From Muribaculaceae bacterium (GTDB lineage: Bacteria > Bacteroidota > Bacteroidia > Bacteroidales > Muribaculaceae), in NCBI GenBank assembly GCA_029060725.1, contig JAIDTL010000160.1:1-41519 (forward strand): 41,519 nt of DNA, given 5' to 3'. Made by a program: the position numbers and the translations under genes. The notes under the pieces are model-generated. The model was not told where the DNA came from, made no database searches, and saw only the letters and a list, made by a program, of their open reading frames with translations. Each line of letters starts with the position of its first letter. Within the stretch, counting starts at the first letter, position 1. Shown in pieces: positions 25,601 through 34,008 of the stretch.

Positions 25601-26352
25601 GCGTCTCGACAGGTTTCCACAATTCCTTGTTTGTTTTTTTGTGTCCATAGAGATATGTCCTTGAGTTCATCACTAAAATTCACAAGTTTACTTCGGAAGA
25701 AATTGAGGTCGACGGCTGTCTCAACTTCGTCCTCAGAAATGCTGCTGATGATCGTGTCTTTAATAAATCCTGCATCAACACGTTCATTTAGAAACACATT
25801 TTGGATGATACGCGGAATGTTTTGATATTGTGGGCTTTTGAGTAGATAATACTTTAGCAAATCTTTCGATATCCTCGCGGTACGGTTGCCGTAAAGGATA
25901 TCAAGATACTGATTGTATCGCTCTATTATTATACTGAGATCAATACCTTTACCTTGTATCCGCTGTCTGACTGTCAGTGGATCTGAAGCTACCACACCAA
26001 GATCATCAATTATCCAGCTTCTGTCATACGCCGCATCTACGAATCGGAAGGCTGCCTTATTATGACGGCGAAAAAGAATCACACAGAAAGGTGGTTGCTC
26101 CTCTCCTCGCGTGACCTCATAGACAATATATGAAGAGGGTGTAGGCACATAGTAATCATCAAATGAACGCTGTCCCTGATTGCGTATTCCCAACTTATCT
26201 TTCCTCGCATTATAGAAGAATAGGAGAGCACGTAGTAGGGTAGTCTTTCCTACACCTTGCGTACCTGTGAAATGAACATTCCCATCCAATGCCACTTCTC
26301 CATAGCGAATATGTGCGCTATTGATAAATATTATTTTAGTCAGAGATCTCAT
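22663..26352 (-). CDS. jetC: JetC-like SMC ATPase of Wadjet-like system
   Basis: The 1229-residue protein has Walker A GTQGVGKT at residues 30-37 after HIRYGEVALDGNVHFT. Very long coiled coils run from about 275 to 920, with a hinge-like break near 590-640. A C-terminal head follows, with GSEGTDTLVKAIMNILLISV (signature-like) and LHCMMDEIGRLADENIQGIL, whose D1164-E1165 form Walker B. This is the MukB/JetC type of condensin. It should dimerise and extrude DNA loops with JetA (kleisin) and JetB (KITE) and hand plasmids to JetD. It overlaps jetB by 17 bases upstream and jetD by four bases downstream. Confidence 0.9.
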   Translation of the reverse strand: MRSLTKIIFINSAHIRYGEVALDGNVHFTGTQGVGKTTLLRALLFFYNARKDKLGIRNQGQRSFDDYYVPTPSSYIVYEVTRGEEQPPFCVILFRRHNKAAFRFVDAAYDRSWIIDDLGVVASDPLTVRQRIQGKGIDLSIIIERYNQYLDILYGNRTARISKDLLKYYLLKSPQYQNIPRIIQNVFLNERVDAGFIKDTIISSISEDEVETAVDLNFFRSKLVNFSDELKDISLWTQKNKQGIVETCRDADKIIEISHKISAGEFSMREQCGMLIYSRNKAERNLPILTSKIEKKKASIDKLTANIKSIESNFTEAHERLSNEIAVLDNKLKDAAKLKKEYQKIGISEMIIRVESLPSLRLALQQKQGLLAQLKAEYLSIAQKYSSIRDRLELDFQQFRQKRYDEINKTKQEVYERILTRLEHRNNLENEIKEKFKTQRNEIDLKLAECRERRHELDLLRLEASKSSPLKDELEACLSNLCKLEKEENSLKEERQRKESTLESMRIQLEMECQLLENEYATQIISLENQITSLIEKLNSERTLLEKSQGSFCEWLDRNVEDWVSSIGKIVDEREVLYSQNLNPELAPGNTSDTLFGVRIDVDAIEKEVRTPAMINEDIKVIESKINSFANEINRLRVEKENRISENGKKRLSVAKSLQTDIDEITQKIQICRQQARKENLHLVDTQSEEQAKLNEIDAAFKDKIQKLTLEIDFNVEAIKKIDDRCKRELKAILKAAKDEDKKDKDLLDIQVKSVEDNILQFKNETESKIRQIDKDERTELSNAGADINMIERINNEITETQSRLHNIEKEQDKVAVYRNVCETLLDHVPQYQTDKKKLEDKDASLRQTYDRRKQTYELNCKAEINAMSELQASLEKATESIRRTNDFMASDSCPPELKESQQIPTDLDCITLVESIKELTGKIYRLTDSLKSSVNDFKRRFSQCNTFKFPTELETTAHYRNYADKLEEFVANNMIKEFQQVTSNIYRDILSRAAADFNVLLGRESEIQRIVKDINYDFSRKTFAGVIRSIELRLERSTMPIIMQLQNITEFWNTHQYDIGELNLFSGDEHEDISRDSIKYLKSLTEALTRAPELSKLPLEQTFTLKFKIEENDNSTGWTENIKAVGSEGTDTLVKAIMNILLISVFKKRVGQAGDFRLHCMMDEIGRLADENIQGILNFANERDIYIVNSSPKAHRPLSYRRLYLLSKDKEANTIVQPILSTREAELL

Positions 26353-26881
26353 CGTCGTCGTTAAATGCTATGAGGTTTACCATGTCTTCAAGATACCTGT
26401 ATGCTGCTGTTACCTTATACCGTCTTGCCACATCATCGATGATTTCGATAAATCCTTGTTTGGATAACTCCTCTACAAGACGCTCTGCAATTTCATCGTG
26501 GCGCGCCTTATTGTCATACAGAGTGGAAGCTTTATCGCGCAATTCTATGTCAGAATCTATCTTCACAATAAGATCCGCAGTCATAAATGTGAATCCCGGT
26601 CCAAATGAAGGCTCCCATGCCTTGAGGAAATCAAGCACATCTACCCAGTGTCCGAATTTTTTTAATTTATCAGTTATCGAACTTTTAGATTCTTTACGGG
26701 AGAAATAATAGTATTGGTTGCCTTCCTCGAGAATAAATCCTATTCGTGAGAAATAATCTGCATATTCATCCCGGCAATCATCCATGTCAAGGAATATCCG
26801 GCGTGTGGCCTCATCCACACTGTCGGAAGATATGAAGCCTCCTTTGCTCAGTCGGTCAAAAACTTGCTGTTCGTATTTCAT
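26336..26881 (-). CDS. jetB: JetB-like KITE subunit of Wadjet-like system
   Basis: The 181-residue protein has the two-winged-helix character of DUF4194/JetB and MukE-type subunits: MKYEQQVFDRLSKGGFISSD, then QYYYFSRKES, FGHWVDVLDFLKAW and LVEELSKQGFIEIIDD. It sits between the kleisin-like and SMC genes, overlapping both (four and 17 bases), exactly as in jetABCD. It would bind the kleisin as a dimer. Confidence 0.8.
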   Translation of the reverse strand: MKYEQQVFDRLSKGGFISSDSVDEATRRIFLDMDDCRDEYADYFSRIGFILEEGNQYYYFSRKESKSSITDKLKKFGHWVDVLDFLKAWEPSFGPGFTFMTADLIVKIDSDIELRDKASTLYDNKARHDEIAERLVEELSKQGFIEIIDDVARRYKVTAAYRYLEDMVNLIAFNDDDEISD

Positions 26882-28077
26882 GGTAGATTGTAGATTAGAG
26901 GATATTCCACATTCCCATCCCGATGCCAGTCGTCAGTGATGTGAAGTTTCTCGTAATGATTCTGTACTATTTCCAAATAATACTCCACCCTTCGTTCTTT
27001 CTGTTGAGGTTGAATATACGGATAGTTTATCACAAATGTGTATAGGTCCTGTGACGATGCAAAGAAAGCTTTGGCTACCGAATCTGTGTCAACGAAATCC
27101 TCGACAATGCATTTTGTATTCAATTCACTTTCTTTTAAGGGTATTGTCGGTGTATTATTAAGAGCTTTCAATCTAGAGATGGACTTTCTTGTATCTTCAA
27201 TTATTTCGATTGCTTCATCGGAGTTGCGAAGAAATGAAAGGGATACCCTAGTAGTATAATAAGTTGTGGTCTCAAGAGCCAGATTACTGCATTTTTCAAG
27301 TATTTCGCGGACATTTGTGGTTCTTTCCCACGTAAGTTGATCCTTGAGATATTTGAGTTTTCTGAGATGCTTCACCAGCCGATTGTGTGCGTCAATTTGA
27401 TTCAGATAGTCGCGGATGGTACGTTCCAGTTCTATTAGTGAGTGAAATACGTCTTTGAATTGTATTTTAACATCAAGAATCAGGCGTGTAATACGGTCGT
27501 CGGTTGTCAGTACTTCCATAGTCTCCCTTCTTTCCTCGAGCAATCGCTCGGTCTGCCGTATAAGTGACGAGATGCTCCCGATGGTAGCCAGATAATTCTC
27601 CAGTTTCGTACGTTTGATTTCGTAGTTACGTTCTTGACGGAAAGTGTCATTAATCACTCGTTTTAACTCTATGGTCTTGGAGGATGCCTGCGTGGAGATA
27701 TTACGCAGAGAGCGCATGATTTTACGCACATATTTCCCTTGACCTTCCGGATGGGTGCGCTCCTTGAGATAGAACTCGATGTTCTCTTTGAGCGACTGGA
27801 GATTTTCCTCAACTGTAGAGCTTGTGATATCCTCGTTAAGCCTGAGCACTTCTTCAAAAAAGTGCTGATACGTTTCCTCCAGTTCGATAAGGTCGCCTTC
27901 TTGCCTAATAACACCATAATCTATTAAAAGACGAAGGTTTTTCTCATTATCTACTAATCCTGTCGCCTCTTCATAACTGAAGTCATATCTCAATCTTGCC
28001 TGAAAAAGAGCATGCAGGAGTTTCCGCTCCGCATTGAGGCGCTTAATCAATTCATTGAGATCAGTGAATACCTTCAT
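26878..28077 (-). CDS. jetA: JetA-like kleisin subunit of Wadjet-like system
   Basis: The 399-residue all-helical protein has an N-terminal winged-helix-like part (LLHALFQARLRYDFSYEEAT, LLIDYGVIRQEGD) and long helices from about 150 to 260, then a C-terminal part ending in VEYPLIYNLP. Size, position as first gene and four-base overlap with jetB fit the JetA/MksB-partner kleisins. It is shorter than many JetA proteins, so subtype assignment is open. The promoter lies 83 bases upstream with three direct repeats behind it. Confidence 0.75.
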   Translation of the reverse strand: MKVFTDLNELIKRLNAERKLLHALFQARLRYDFSYEEATGLVDNEKNLRLLIDYGVIRQEGDLIELEETYQHFFEEVLRLNEDITSSTVEENLQSLKENIEFYLKERTHPEGQGKYVRKIMRSLRNISTQASSKTIELKRVINDTFRQERNYEIKRTKLENYLATIGSISSLIRQTERLLEERRETMEVLTTDDRITRLILDVKIQFKDVFHSLIELERTIRDYLNQIDAHNRLVKHLRKLKYLKDQLTWERTTNVREILEKCSNLALETTTYYTTRVSLSFLRNSDEAIEIIEDTRKSISRLKALNNTPTIPLKESELNTKCIVEDFVDTDSVAKAFFASSQDLYTFVINYPYIQPQQKERRVEYYLEIVQNHYEKLHITDDWHRDGNVEYPLIYNLP

Positions 28078-28159
28078 TCTTATCTATTAAGTATATTATG
28101 GAGTACCGATAGATTTTCGTACTTTACACTCGTGTAGCTTTGGCAATCTTTCAGCAGTG

Positions 28160-28190
28160 CAAAGGTAGTGAAAAAAAGTCAATTATCAAA
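28160..28190 (-). promoter_or_regulatory. Promoter of the Wadjet-like operon
   Basis: On the minus strand TTTG (28190-28187), a 19-base spacer and TACCTTTG (28167-28160) fit the Bacteroidetes consensus. Transcription should start near 28156, giving a leader of about 80 bases. Confidence 0.75.
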
Positions 28191-28195
28191 GCTTA

Positions 28196-28256
28196 TTTTA
28201 GTTTTTTGTGGTATCTCATTTTAGTTTTTTGCGATGTTTTGTTTTAGTTTTTTGTG
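28196..28256 (-). promoter_or_regulatory. Triple direct repeat upstream of the Wadjet promoter (operator array)
   Basis: The 15-base sequence TTTTAGTTTTTTGYG (plus strand) occurs at 28196-28210, 28219-28233 and 28242-28256, exactly 23 bases apart. The array begins five bases upstream of the -33 element, where an activator or cooperative repressor would bind. Only one base (Y) varies among copies. Confidence 0.7.
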
Positions 28257-28283
28257 ATAAATAGATTACCATTTCCGTACAAC

Positions 28284-30863
28284 CTATCTGTTGAGGAAAA
28301 CGGAGAATGCCGATAGTATATTCACTACGGTAGATTTGTCGGGGACCGGTATGTTGAGTGAAGCCTGACCTGTCTCCGGATCCTCCTTTACGATGGCGTC
28401 TACAAGAGCATTCGTAGACTCCGGTGAACGGAGCATGTCGGCGATCTTGCCCAGAGCCTCCAATCCCCCGGCTACAGTCTTCCTGATTTCCTCGGGATTC
28501 TTGTGTGTGCTATGACGCTTCTCTTCTCCATTGTTGTCGTTGTAGGCGGATTTTGTGACCAAGCCCGTCTGTTTTCGTTCAGAAGACTGATGTTCTGAAT
28601 TCGAATTTGCGCTGCCACGATTATTGATTGGGGCTGGCTTGGCTAAAGTTGCTGACCTTTCAACTGCAGTAGAAGATTTATCCGTACCATCAACTGATTC
28701 ATCATTTTCATCTGATGGCTCACTCAGTGTTGCTTGAACCTGTCTGGGTGATTCGCTTTTAGACTCTGTTTCCTCTGGCTCCGATTCATTCATTTCACTC
28801 TCGTTGATGACTCCTTCCACCACTTCTACTATCTTGGCAAACTTATTATTGTCGATGAACACTGCATCCTCACCCCCGTCAAGAATGCCGGCAGCAAGGT
28901 CTGACTTAAACCTGAGGGTAGTGAGCATACGCTCTTCGATTGTACCCCGGGCTACCATATTGATTATCTGGACCGGGTTCGTCTGACCGAGACGATATAT
29001 GCGTGCGATACGCTGCTCAAGCACTGCCGGATTCCATGGAAGGTCAAGATTGATCAGAAGCGACGCTGTCTGAAGGTTAAGTCCGGTTGCGCCTGCATCG
29101 GTCGAAAGGAATATGCGACAGTCCGGATCTTCACGAAATCGGTCGATCAGGTTCTTGCGCTTCGGGGATGGCACTCCACCATGGAGGAAGCAGAAATCAA
29201 TATCCTGATTCTTCAGTTCTTCCGCAAGAATCCGCAACATACGCTCCCATTGGCTGAATATCACGACCTTCCCTTCTTCGCTATCGAGCAGGTTGGATAT
29301 GATGGCCATAGTCTCGTCAATTTTCGTATCGAAACGGCTCTTCTGATCCAAAATAAATGTGCTGTCGCATACCATCCTCATCATTGAAAGGAACAACAGG
29401 AGTCGCTTGCGGTCTGCTTCACTGAGAAATTTGAACCTTCTCCATTTATCGACGATAATAGTAACCTGATACTGGTATTCATCGTGCATGGCCTTCTGCT
29501 CCTTGGTCATTGGCACAAAGAGGTTGGTGTCAGTTCGGGCCGGCATCTGCAGTTTTACATCAGATTTCTTACGCCGTATCAGAGTGCTTTTTAACTTTTC
29601 GGCTACTGTGTGGAGGTTCCGGTATCCCACAATCTTTCCCAGTTCGTCCGTAAGCGTAGTCTCGGTATTGAATTTATAGTACGGCCCTAATACGTATTGA
29701 TTCACCAGCTGAGTGACAGAATACAGTTCATCGAGTTTGTTTTCAAGTGGAGTGCCGGATAGTGCCATTACATACTGCGACTGAAGTTTGCGAAGCTGTT
29801 TACCCATCTGTGTCTCCTTGTTTTTTAGGCGCTGAAGCTCATCGTAGATGATCATATCCGTATGAGGTATAAACTCTGCCTTAATGGAATTGCTCATCGC
29901 GTGGAAGGAGCATATCTTGTAGAAATAGTTGTAGTCGTTAAACTGATCCCTTCGTTTGATTACGCTCCCTTCCACCACTATGGCAGAGGAATCCGTAAAT
30001 CTTCTGATCTCCGAAAGCCATTGGTATTTGAGTGAAGTAGGGCATATTATGATTACCGAACCAACGAGCCCTTCTCGTTTTAGCAGTTCTGCTGTAGCAA
30101 TAGCTTGCACTGTCTTGCCGAGACCCATCTCATCGGCATTGATCGTGCGTCCTCCTTCGAAGGCGAATCTGACTCCTTCGGCCTGATATGGATGAAGTGA
30201 TGTCTTGAGTAACCCGTCAAAAAGAGAATTGGAATATTTTTCAGCTATGATTTTTTTACGGCGTATCCTATCACGCTCTTCTATTAATATATTTAGTGCA
30301 TCCGGTTCCCATTCAAAAGTCTCGTCTATCTGTTTGGCCTTCCGTATGAAGTCTGATGGGTCGAACTGCATATCCCGGATCTCTCCCTTGCTGTCGAAAA
30401 GGGTCTGTATATGGTCCTTCATTTCCTGCGATATACCCTGTCCCCGACGTATCTTGATCTTTCTTCCGTCAGGATAATCCACATACACGTATGTATGGAA
30501 AGGTAGGAGATACACCTTTCTGGCATATTTCCCTTCATTTGCAAGGGATATGGCCTCTATATGTTTGCAAGTCCCGAGACGGCTGGTCTTGAAGTCCATG
30601 CATTCGCATCTGTTGGATGAGGAACCCTGACCAAAATAATGCACCCTGTAAGACCTGCCGCTTTTTGCGCTTGACACCACAAACGGACTATCCTCGCCGA
30701 AAGGTTCCTTTATTCCAAAATGATCCTTGGCTGCTGCTTGACGTCGCAATGCCTTCTGCCATTGCTCCAGAGTCATATTGGCTGGGCGATGTGTTGCATT
30801 TAGTGCATTAGATTTCTTGATTCCGTTTTTTGCTTTATTTTTATACGTCTTGGTAGCAGCCAT
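28284..30863 (-). CDS. SWIM-SNF2 DNA translocase/helicase
   Basis: The 859-residue protein carries a SWIM zinc-binding motif at C86-x-C88 ... C99-x-H101. A full SNF2/Rad54-type helicase follows: motif I DEMGLGKT (244-251), motif II DELQ at 341 instead of the usual DEAH, motif III LSGTPLENKLDELYS, motif V STDAGATGLNLQTA and motif VI RIARIYRLGQTNPVQI. The C-terminal 190 residues are a polar, Ser/Glu-rich linker plus a short helical tail. It would translocate on duplex DNA. It lies on the same strand as the Wadjet operon, 206 bases upstream of jetA. Working with Wadjet is inference, and the jet genes have their own promoter. Confidence 0.88.
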   Translation of the reverse strand: MAATKTYKNKAKNGIKKSNALNATHRPANMTLEQWQKALRRQAAAKDHFGIKEPFGEDSPFVVSSAKSGRSYRVHYFGQGSSSNRCECMDFKTSRLGTCKHIEAISLANEGKYARKVYLLPFHTYVYVDYPDGRKIKIRRGQGISQEMKDHIQTLFDSKGEIRDMQFDPSDFIRKAKQIDETFEWEPDALNILIEERDRIRRKKIIAEKYSNSLFDGLLKTSLHPYQAEGVRFAFEGGRTINADEMGLGKTVQAIATAELLKREGLVGSVIIICPTSLKYQWLSEIRRFTDSSAIVVEGSVIKRRDQFNDYNYFYKICSFHAMSNSIKAEFIPHTDMIIYDELQRLKNKETQMGKQLRKLQSQYVMALSGTPLENKLDELYSVTQLVNQYVLGPYYKFNTETTLTDELGKIVGYRNLHTVAEKLKSTLIRRKKSDVKLQMPARTDTNLFVPMTKEQKAMHDEYQYQVTIIVDKWRRFKFLSEADRKRLLLFLSMMRMVCDSTFILDQKSRFDTKIDETMAIISNLLDSEEGKVVIFSQWERMLRILAEELKNQDIDFCFLHGGVPSPKRKNLIDRFREDPDCRIFLSTDAGATGLNLQTASLLINLDLPWNPAVLEQRIARIYRLGQTNPVQIINMVARGTIEERMLTTLRFKSDLAAGILDGGEDAVFIDNNKFAKIVEVVEGVINESEMNESEPEETESKSESPRQVQATLSEPSDENDESVDGTDKSSTAVERSATLAKPAPINNRGSANSNSEHQSSERKQTGLVTKSAYNDNNGEEKRHSTHKNPEEIRKTVAGGLEALGKIADMLRSPESTNALVDAIVKEDPETGQASLNIPVPDKSTVVNILSAFSVFLNR

Positions 30864-31179
30864 TTGTCTTTCAGATATTAGATAATGAAGTTGTTTTGAC
30901 TTATTTTTTTATTAAGATTTCGTCAGCTTTGCGAGCATATTTCGCTTCATGAAGAAGGAGCGATGCGGGCATCGTGACTGATGAATGAAGCGGAAGATGC
31001 CGTAAAGATGGCGGAAGCTTAATAAAAAGAATTGATTCTTTCATATTATTTTGATATTTTTTATATTCGTAAATAAGTCGAAACAACTTCAATGATTATC
31101 AAGCAAAATTACAAAAAATTTAGATACGCAACAATAACTTTTCAAAAAACAAGGGATATTTTAATCCAAATTATCCTAC
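30864..31179. other. Leader of the SNF2 gene
   Basis: No convincing gene. A minus-strand frame (31044-30901 from an ATG) could encode 47 residues (MKESILFIKLPPSLRHLPLH ...), but it has no recognised relatives. The GATGCCCGCATC palindrome and GC-richer composition suggest RNA structure in the roughly 240-base leader made by the promoter at 31104-31135. Confidence 0.4.
31104..31135 (-). promoter_or_regulatory. Probable promoter of the SNF2 gene
   Basis: Minus-strand ATTG (31135-31132), a 20-base spacer and TAATTTTG (31111-31104). The -7 half is consensus; the -33 half has one mismatch. Confidence 0.5.
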
Positions 31180-31695
31180 CTATTCAAAGCAAGGATCGAT
31201 TGAACTATATACCCAATCCGTGCATCCCCAACCTATACTGTGAGTTTTGTCTATCAATGAGTTCATCTTATCCTTATATTCATTCTCCAAGCCACTGCTC
31301 ACCAACCATTTTGACAACCTTCCGAAATTTGCCACAAGCGACCTTACAAATGCCTCGCCATGACTATACCTCAAGCCAAATTCACATAGCAGTGTAAGCA
31401 GATACACCATCATATCCGCTACCATATATGGATCCCTCACTTTATTAGTGAAATCCTTCATAATATCATTGATCTTACTGAACTTTACCCGTCCAAGAGG
31501 CTCCCCATTCGGACGATATACCTTTGAATAGATAGTCCGTTGAGTTTTCTCCACCACTTTATTTACATCAGGATTCAAGAAAAAATCAAGATACTCTTTG
31601 GCGGGTTTCACATCCGAATAAATATCCAGCACAAACTCCTCCAAATGCTCCCTATCCAACTCCTGAATATATTTTTTTAACTGAGCCTTCGACAT
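31180..31695 (-). CDS. DUF6155 family protein
   Basis: The 171-residue protein starts MSKAQLKKYIQELDREHLEE and continues with FVLDIYSDVKPAKEYLDFFL NPD, the signature opening of DUF6155 (a helical protein of unknown function common in Bacteroidetes and Firmicutes). No catalytic motif is seen. It has its own consensus promoter and no same-strand partner nearby, so it is probably monocistronic. Confidence 0.75.
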   Translation of the reverse strand: MSKAQLKKYIQELDREHLEEFVLDIYSDVKPAKEYLDFFLNPDVNKVVEKTQRTIYSKVYRPNGEPLGRVKFSKINDIMKDFTNKVRDPYMVADMMVYLLTLLCEFGLRYSHGEAFVRSLVANFGRLSKWLVSSGLENEYKDKMNSLIDKTHSIGWGCTDWVYSSIDPCFE

Positions 31696-31708
31696 AATTT
31701 ATTTTTTT

Positions 31709-31740
31709 CAAAATTACTCAAATCTTCCCTAATTTCCAAA
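31709..31740 (-). promoter_or_regulatory. Consensus promoter of the DUF6155 gene
   Basis: Minus-strand TTTG (31740-31737), a 20-base spacer and TAATTTTG (31716-31709), both halves perfect. The start site would be only about 10 bases upstream of the ATG. Confidence 0.75.
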
Positions 31741-31835
31741 AGAATCTCCAAGAATATTTATTGGTTGGGTTGCCATACGAGGTAAGAGAACCCTTTCATT
31801 GATTCATACGTTATAATAACAAAAAACTCAATACT

Positions 31836-32198
31836 ATGGAAAGAAAAGAACTCATTGACATTATAGCCGCTAAAGTGGCGGAAGTTATTGAAAACCCTGG
31901 ATTTTGGGGTGAAGACCCTCAGATAAGCATAATCCCAACTACATTGTTGGTAGGCATCGAGCGGCACAAAGATGCCGACCGCTCAATTGCCTTCAGCGAC
32001 TACGCAATTGAAGAAGATGCCGTTGAAGATGGCGACTATTCGGAAGATGCAGCTGATTTCCAATCAGCGTCAGACCCTGACCTCTACCCTGTCGGCACAT
32101 TGATCGACTACGTCAACAAGAAACCCGATTTGAAAAAAATCAGCAGACTGGTAGATGACTACATCCCTCAGCGCGAGGAAAACCTTTATGCAGAATAA
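31836..32198 (+). CDS. Hypothetical acidic protein
   Basis: The 120-residue protein begins MERKELIDIIAAKVAEVIEN and contains GFWGEDPQISIIPTTLLVGI, an acidic middle (EEDAVEDGDYSEDAADF) and a Lys-containing C-terminus (GTLIDYVNKKPDLKKISRLV). The N-terminal helix and regular codon use suggest a real gene. Function is unknown; no signal peptide or membrane segment. It stands alone between the divergent DUF6155 gene and the GH105-like gene. Confidence 0.6.
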   Translation: MERKELIDIIAAKVAEVIENPGFWGEDPQISIIPTTLLVGIERHKDADRSIAFSDYAIEEDAVEDGDYSEDAADFQSASDPDLYPVGTLIDYVNKKPDLKKISRLVDDYIPQREENLYAE

Positions 32199-32263
32199 AT
32201 CAAAGTAAACAACTTCAATAAAGGGCGTTCGGTTTTATGTCCCTATTTAAGAAGCAAACTTGT

Positions 32264-32353
32264 CAGCTCGGAGAGCTGTTATTGTGTAAAAACCCCAGGC
32301 TTTAGCCTAGGGACCCTTGACAAAAGCTCAGTAGCCTCGAAGAGGCGCTTTAT
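32264..32353 (+). repeat. REP-like three-hairpin repeat, copy 1
   Basis: Three short hairpins in order: CAGCTCGGAGAGCTG, CCCCAGGCTTTAGCCTAGGG and AGCCTCGAAGAGGCGCTT. The order, spacing and orientation are shared with copies near 34540, 35485 and 36097. It lies in the gap between the 120-residue gene and the GH105-like gene. Confidence 0.8.
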
Positions 32354-32487
32354 GATATCGTCATGACTTTGGTTCTTTAGAATTACACACCCTATATATA
32401 CATAGCCATACAGACTATAATAATTTAGTTTGTATGGCGTTTTTCTACTTCCTGATATAGCCGAGTTATATTCTTTTGGGCGATTCT

Positions 32488-32519
32488 TTTGCCGGATTCA
32501 TAGATTATTCTTAAATTTG
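32488..32519 (+). promoter_or_regulatory. Consensus promoter of the GH105-like gene
   Basis: TTTG (32488-32491), a 20-base spacer and TAAATTTG (32512-32519), both consensus. The leader to the ATG at 32626 is about 100 bases. Confidence 0.7.
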
Positions 32520-32625
32520 CACTTGCTTGTATGATTTGCTATTGACGATTTTATATTGTCGTAGATCAGCAATTATTATTTACTTAACTTTCAATCGTGC
32601 AACTTAAATTTTTACTGTTAGGTAT

Positions 32626-34008
32626 ATGAAAAATCTCGTAGCATTTGTGCTGTCAATTCTTATTTGTATGTCGGCTACAGCGCAAACATCCAGATATTCC
32701 GCATCTATGGTTAAATCTCATGGCAAGGAATGGTCGGCCGACAAGGCTTGGGATTACGTCAGTGGCCTTGTTGCCAAAACCATACTGATGTATTGCAACC
32801 AGTATCCCGACGATGAACTTTCGTCGCAAGCCTACGGATGGTGTAAGGTCTACGCCGACAATGCCATCGGTTCTGACGGAAACTTCTACAACTTCAAGAA
32901 AGGTAGCCTCGACAATATAGCCTCAGGGAAGGTGCTCTTCGACCTATATGCCCGCGAGTCAGCAGTAGACCCGTCTGCCGCCGAGCGCTATCGCGTGGCT
33001 GCGGATTACCTTTACAACTATCTGCGTTATGAATACAAGCGCATAAAGCTCGACGAGGGAAAAGACGGTTTCATTCACAAGGATTCCTATCCCGACCAGA
33101 TGTGGCTTGACGGACTCTATATGGGAGCTGCGTTCTATGCTGAATATCTTGCCACATTCGCTTCAGATGATTACGAAGCGTGGTCAGATATCGCCTTGCA
33201 GTTCACAACCATACATACCCATACCTACGATGCCGAGAAATCCCTTAACTATCACGGATGGAGTGCAAAACCGTCGGATGCCAATTCATTCTGGGCAAAT
33301 GCCGATGGCCCCTTCAAAGGATGCAGCAAGGAGTTCTGGGGGCGTGGCATGGGATGGTATGCAGCAGCCTTGGTTGATGTGTTGGATTTTATGCCCCGTG
33401 AGCATCCTGATTATGAAGCAATAGCTGAGATATTTGGACAGGTAGTGGAGGGTATCTGTCGCTGGCAAGACTCTCAAAGTGGGGTATGGTATCAGCTCCT
33501 GCAATATGATAACTCATTTGTGAGCGCGAAGGGACACCGCAACTATCTTGAGGCATCCGCATCCTGCATGTTTACCTACGCCCTATTAAAGGGCATGCGG
33601 CTTGGGGTGCTTGACTCTGCGAAATTCAGCCCCGTGGCGAAGAAGGCTTACGATGGTTTGCTCGCCACGTTCATCACTGAAAATGCCTCCGGGGTTGACA
33701 TCCATAATATCTGTCGGTCTGCCGGACTCGGTCCCTCCAACAAGCGTGAGCGTAACGGCACCGCTGATTATTATCTTGACGGCAGCGACGTCAACATTGT
33801 CTCCAACGAGGGCAAGGGCATAGGCTCCTTCATTATGGCAAGTCTGGAGTATGAGAAATATGCAGCATCGGCAGTGCATACCACTATTGCCGACACTGCA
33901 TCAGAAGTTATGATATTTGACATCTACGGTCGTCGCCTTTACTCGGAGCCCAAAGGTCTCTACATAGAGGTGTGCGACGGCTCATCAAAAAAGAAATTTA
34001 ATAAGTGA
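32626..34008 (+). CDS. Secreted GH88/GH105-like unsaturated glycuronyl hydrolase
   Basis: The 460-residue protein has a signal peptide (MKNLVAFVLSILICMSATAQ). Its (alpha/alpha)6-barrel motifs are those of GH105: SYPDQMWLDGLYMGAAFYAE with the likely catalytic Asp162, FWGRGMGWYAAALVDVL, LLQYDNSFVSAKGHRNYLEA and SAGLGPSNKRERNGTADYYL. Such enzymes remove the unsaturated uronic acid left by pectin (rhamnogalacturonan) or related lyases. The last 35 residues (VMIFDIYGRRLY ... GLYIEV) resemble a type IX secretion sorting tail, suggesting surface delivery. It ends one base before the convergent dut gene. Confidence 0.85.
   Translation: MKNLVAFVLSILICMSATAQTSRYSASMVKSHGKEWSADKAWDYVSGLVAKTILMYCNQYPDDELSSQAYGWCKVYADNAIGSDGNFYNFKKGSLDNIASGKVLFDLYARESAVDPSAAERYRVAADYLYNYLRYEYKRIKLDEGKDGFIHKDSYPDQMWLDGLYMGAAFYAEYLATFASDDYEAWSDIALQFTTIHTHTYDAEKSLNYHGWSAKPSDANSFWANADGPFKGCSKEFWGRGMGWYAAALVDVLDFMPREHPDYEAIAEIFGQVVEGICRWQDSQSGVWYQLLQYDNSFVSAKGHRNYLEASASCMFTYALLKGMRLGVLDSAKFSPVAKKAYDGLLATFITENASGVDIHNICRSAGLGPSNKRERNGTADYYLDGSDVNIVSNEGKGIGSFIMASLEYEKYAASAVHTTIADTASEVMIFDIYGRRLYSEPKGLYIEVCDGSSKKKFNK

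Noticed and set aside
22368-25825. Many plus-strand frames opposite jetC and jetD
   Set aside because: All lie antisense to strongly supported coding sequence with coiled-coil composition; Ser/Phe-rich shadows.
30901-31092. 63-codon minus-strand frame upstream of the SNF2 gene
   Set aside because: The frame begins at a TTG; the first ATG leaves 47 codons with no known relatives in a palindrome-containing leader. Kept only as a remark.
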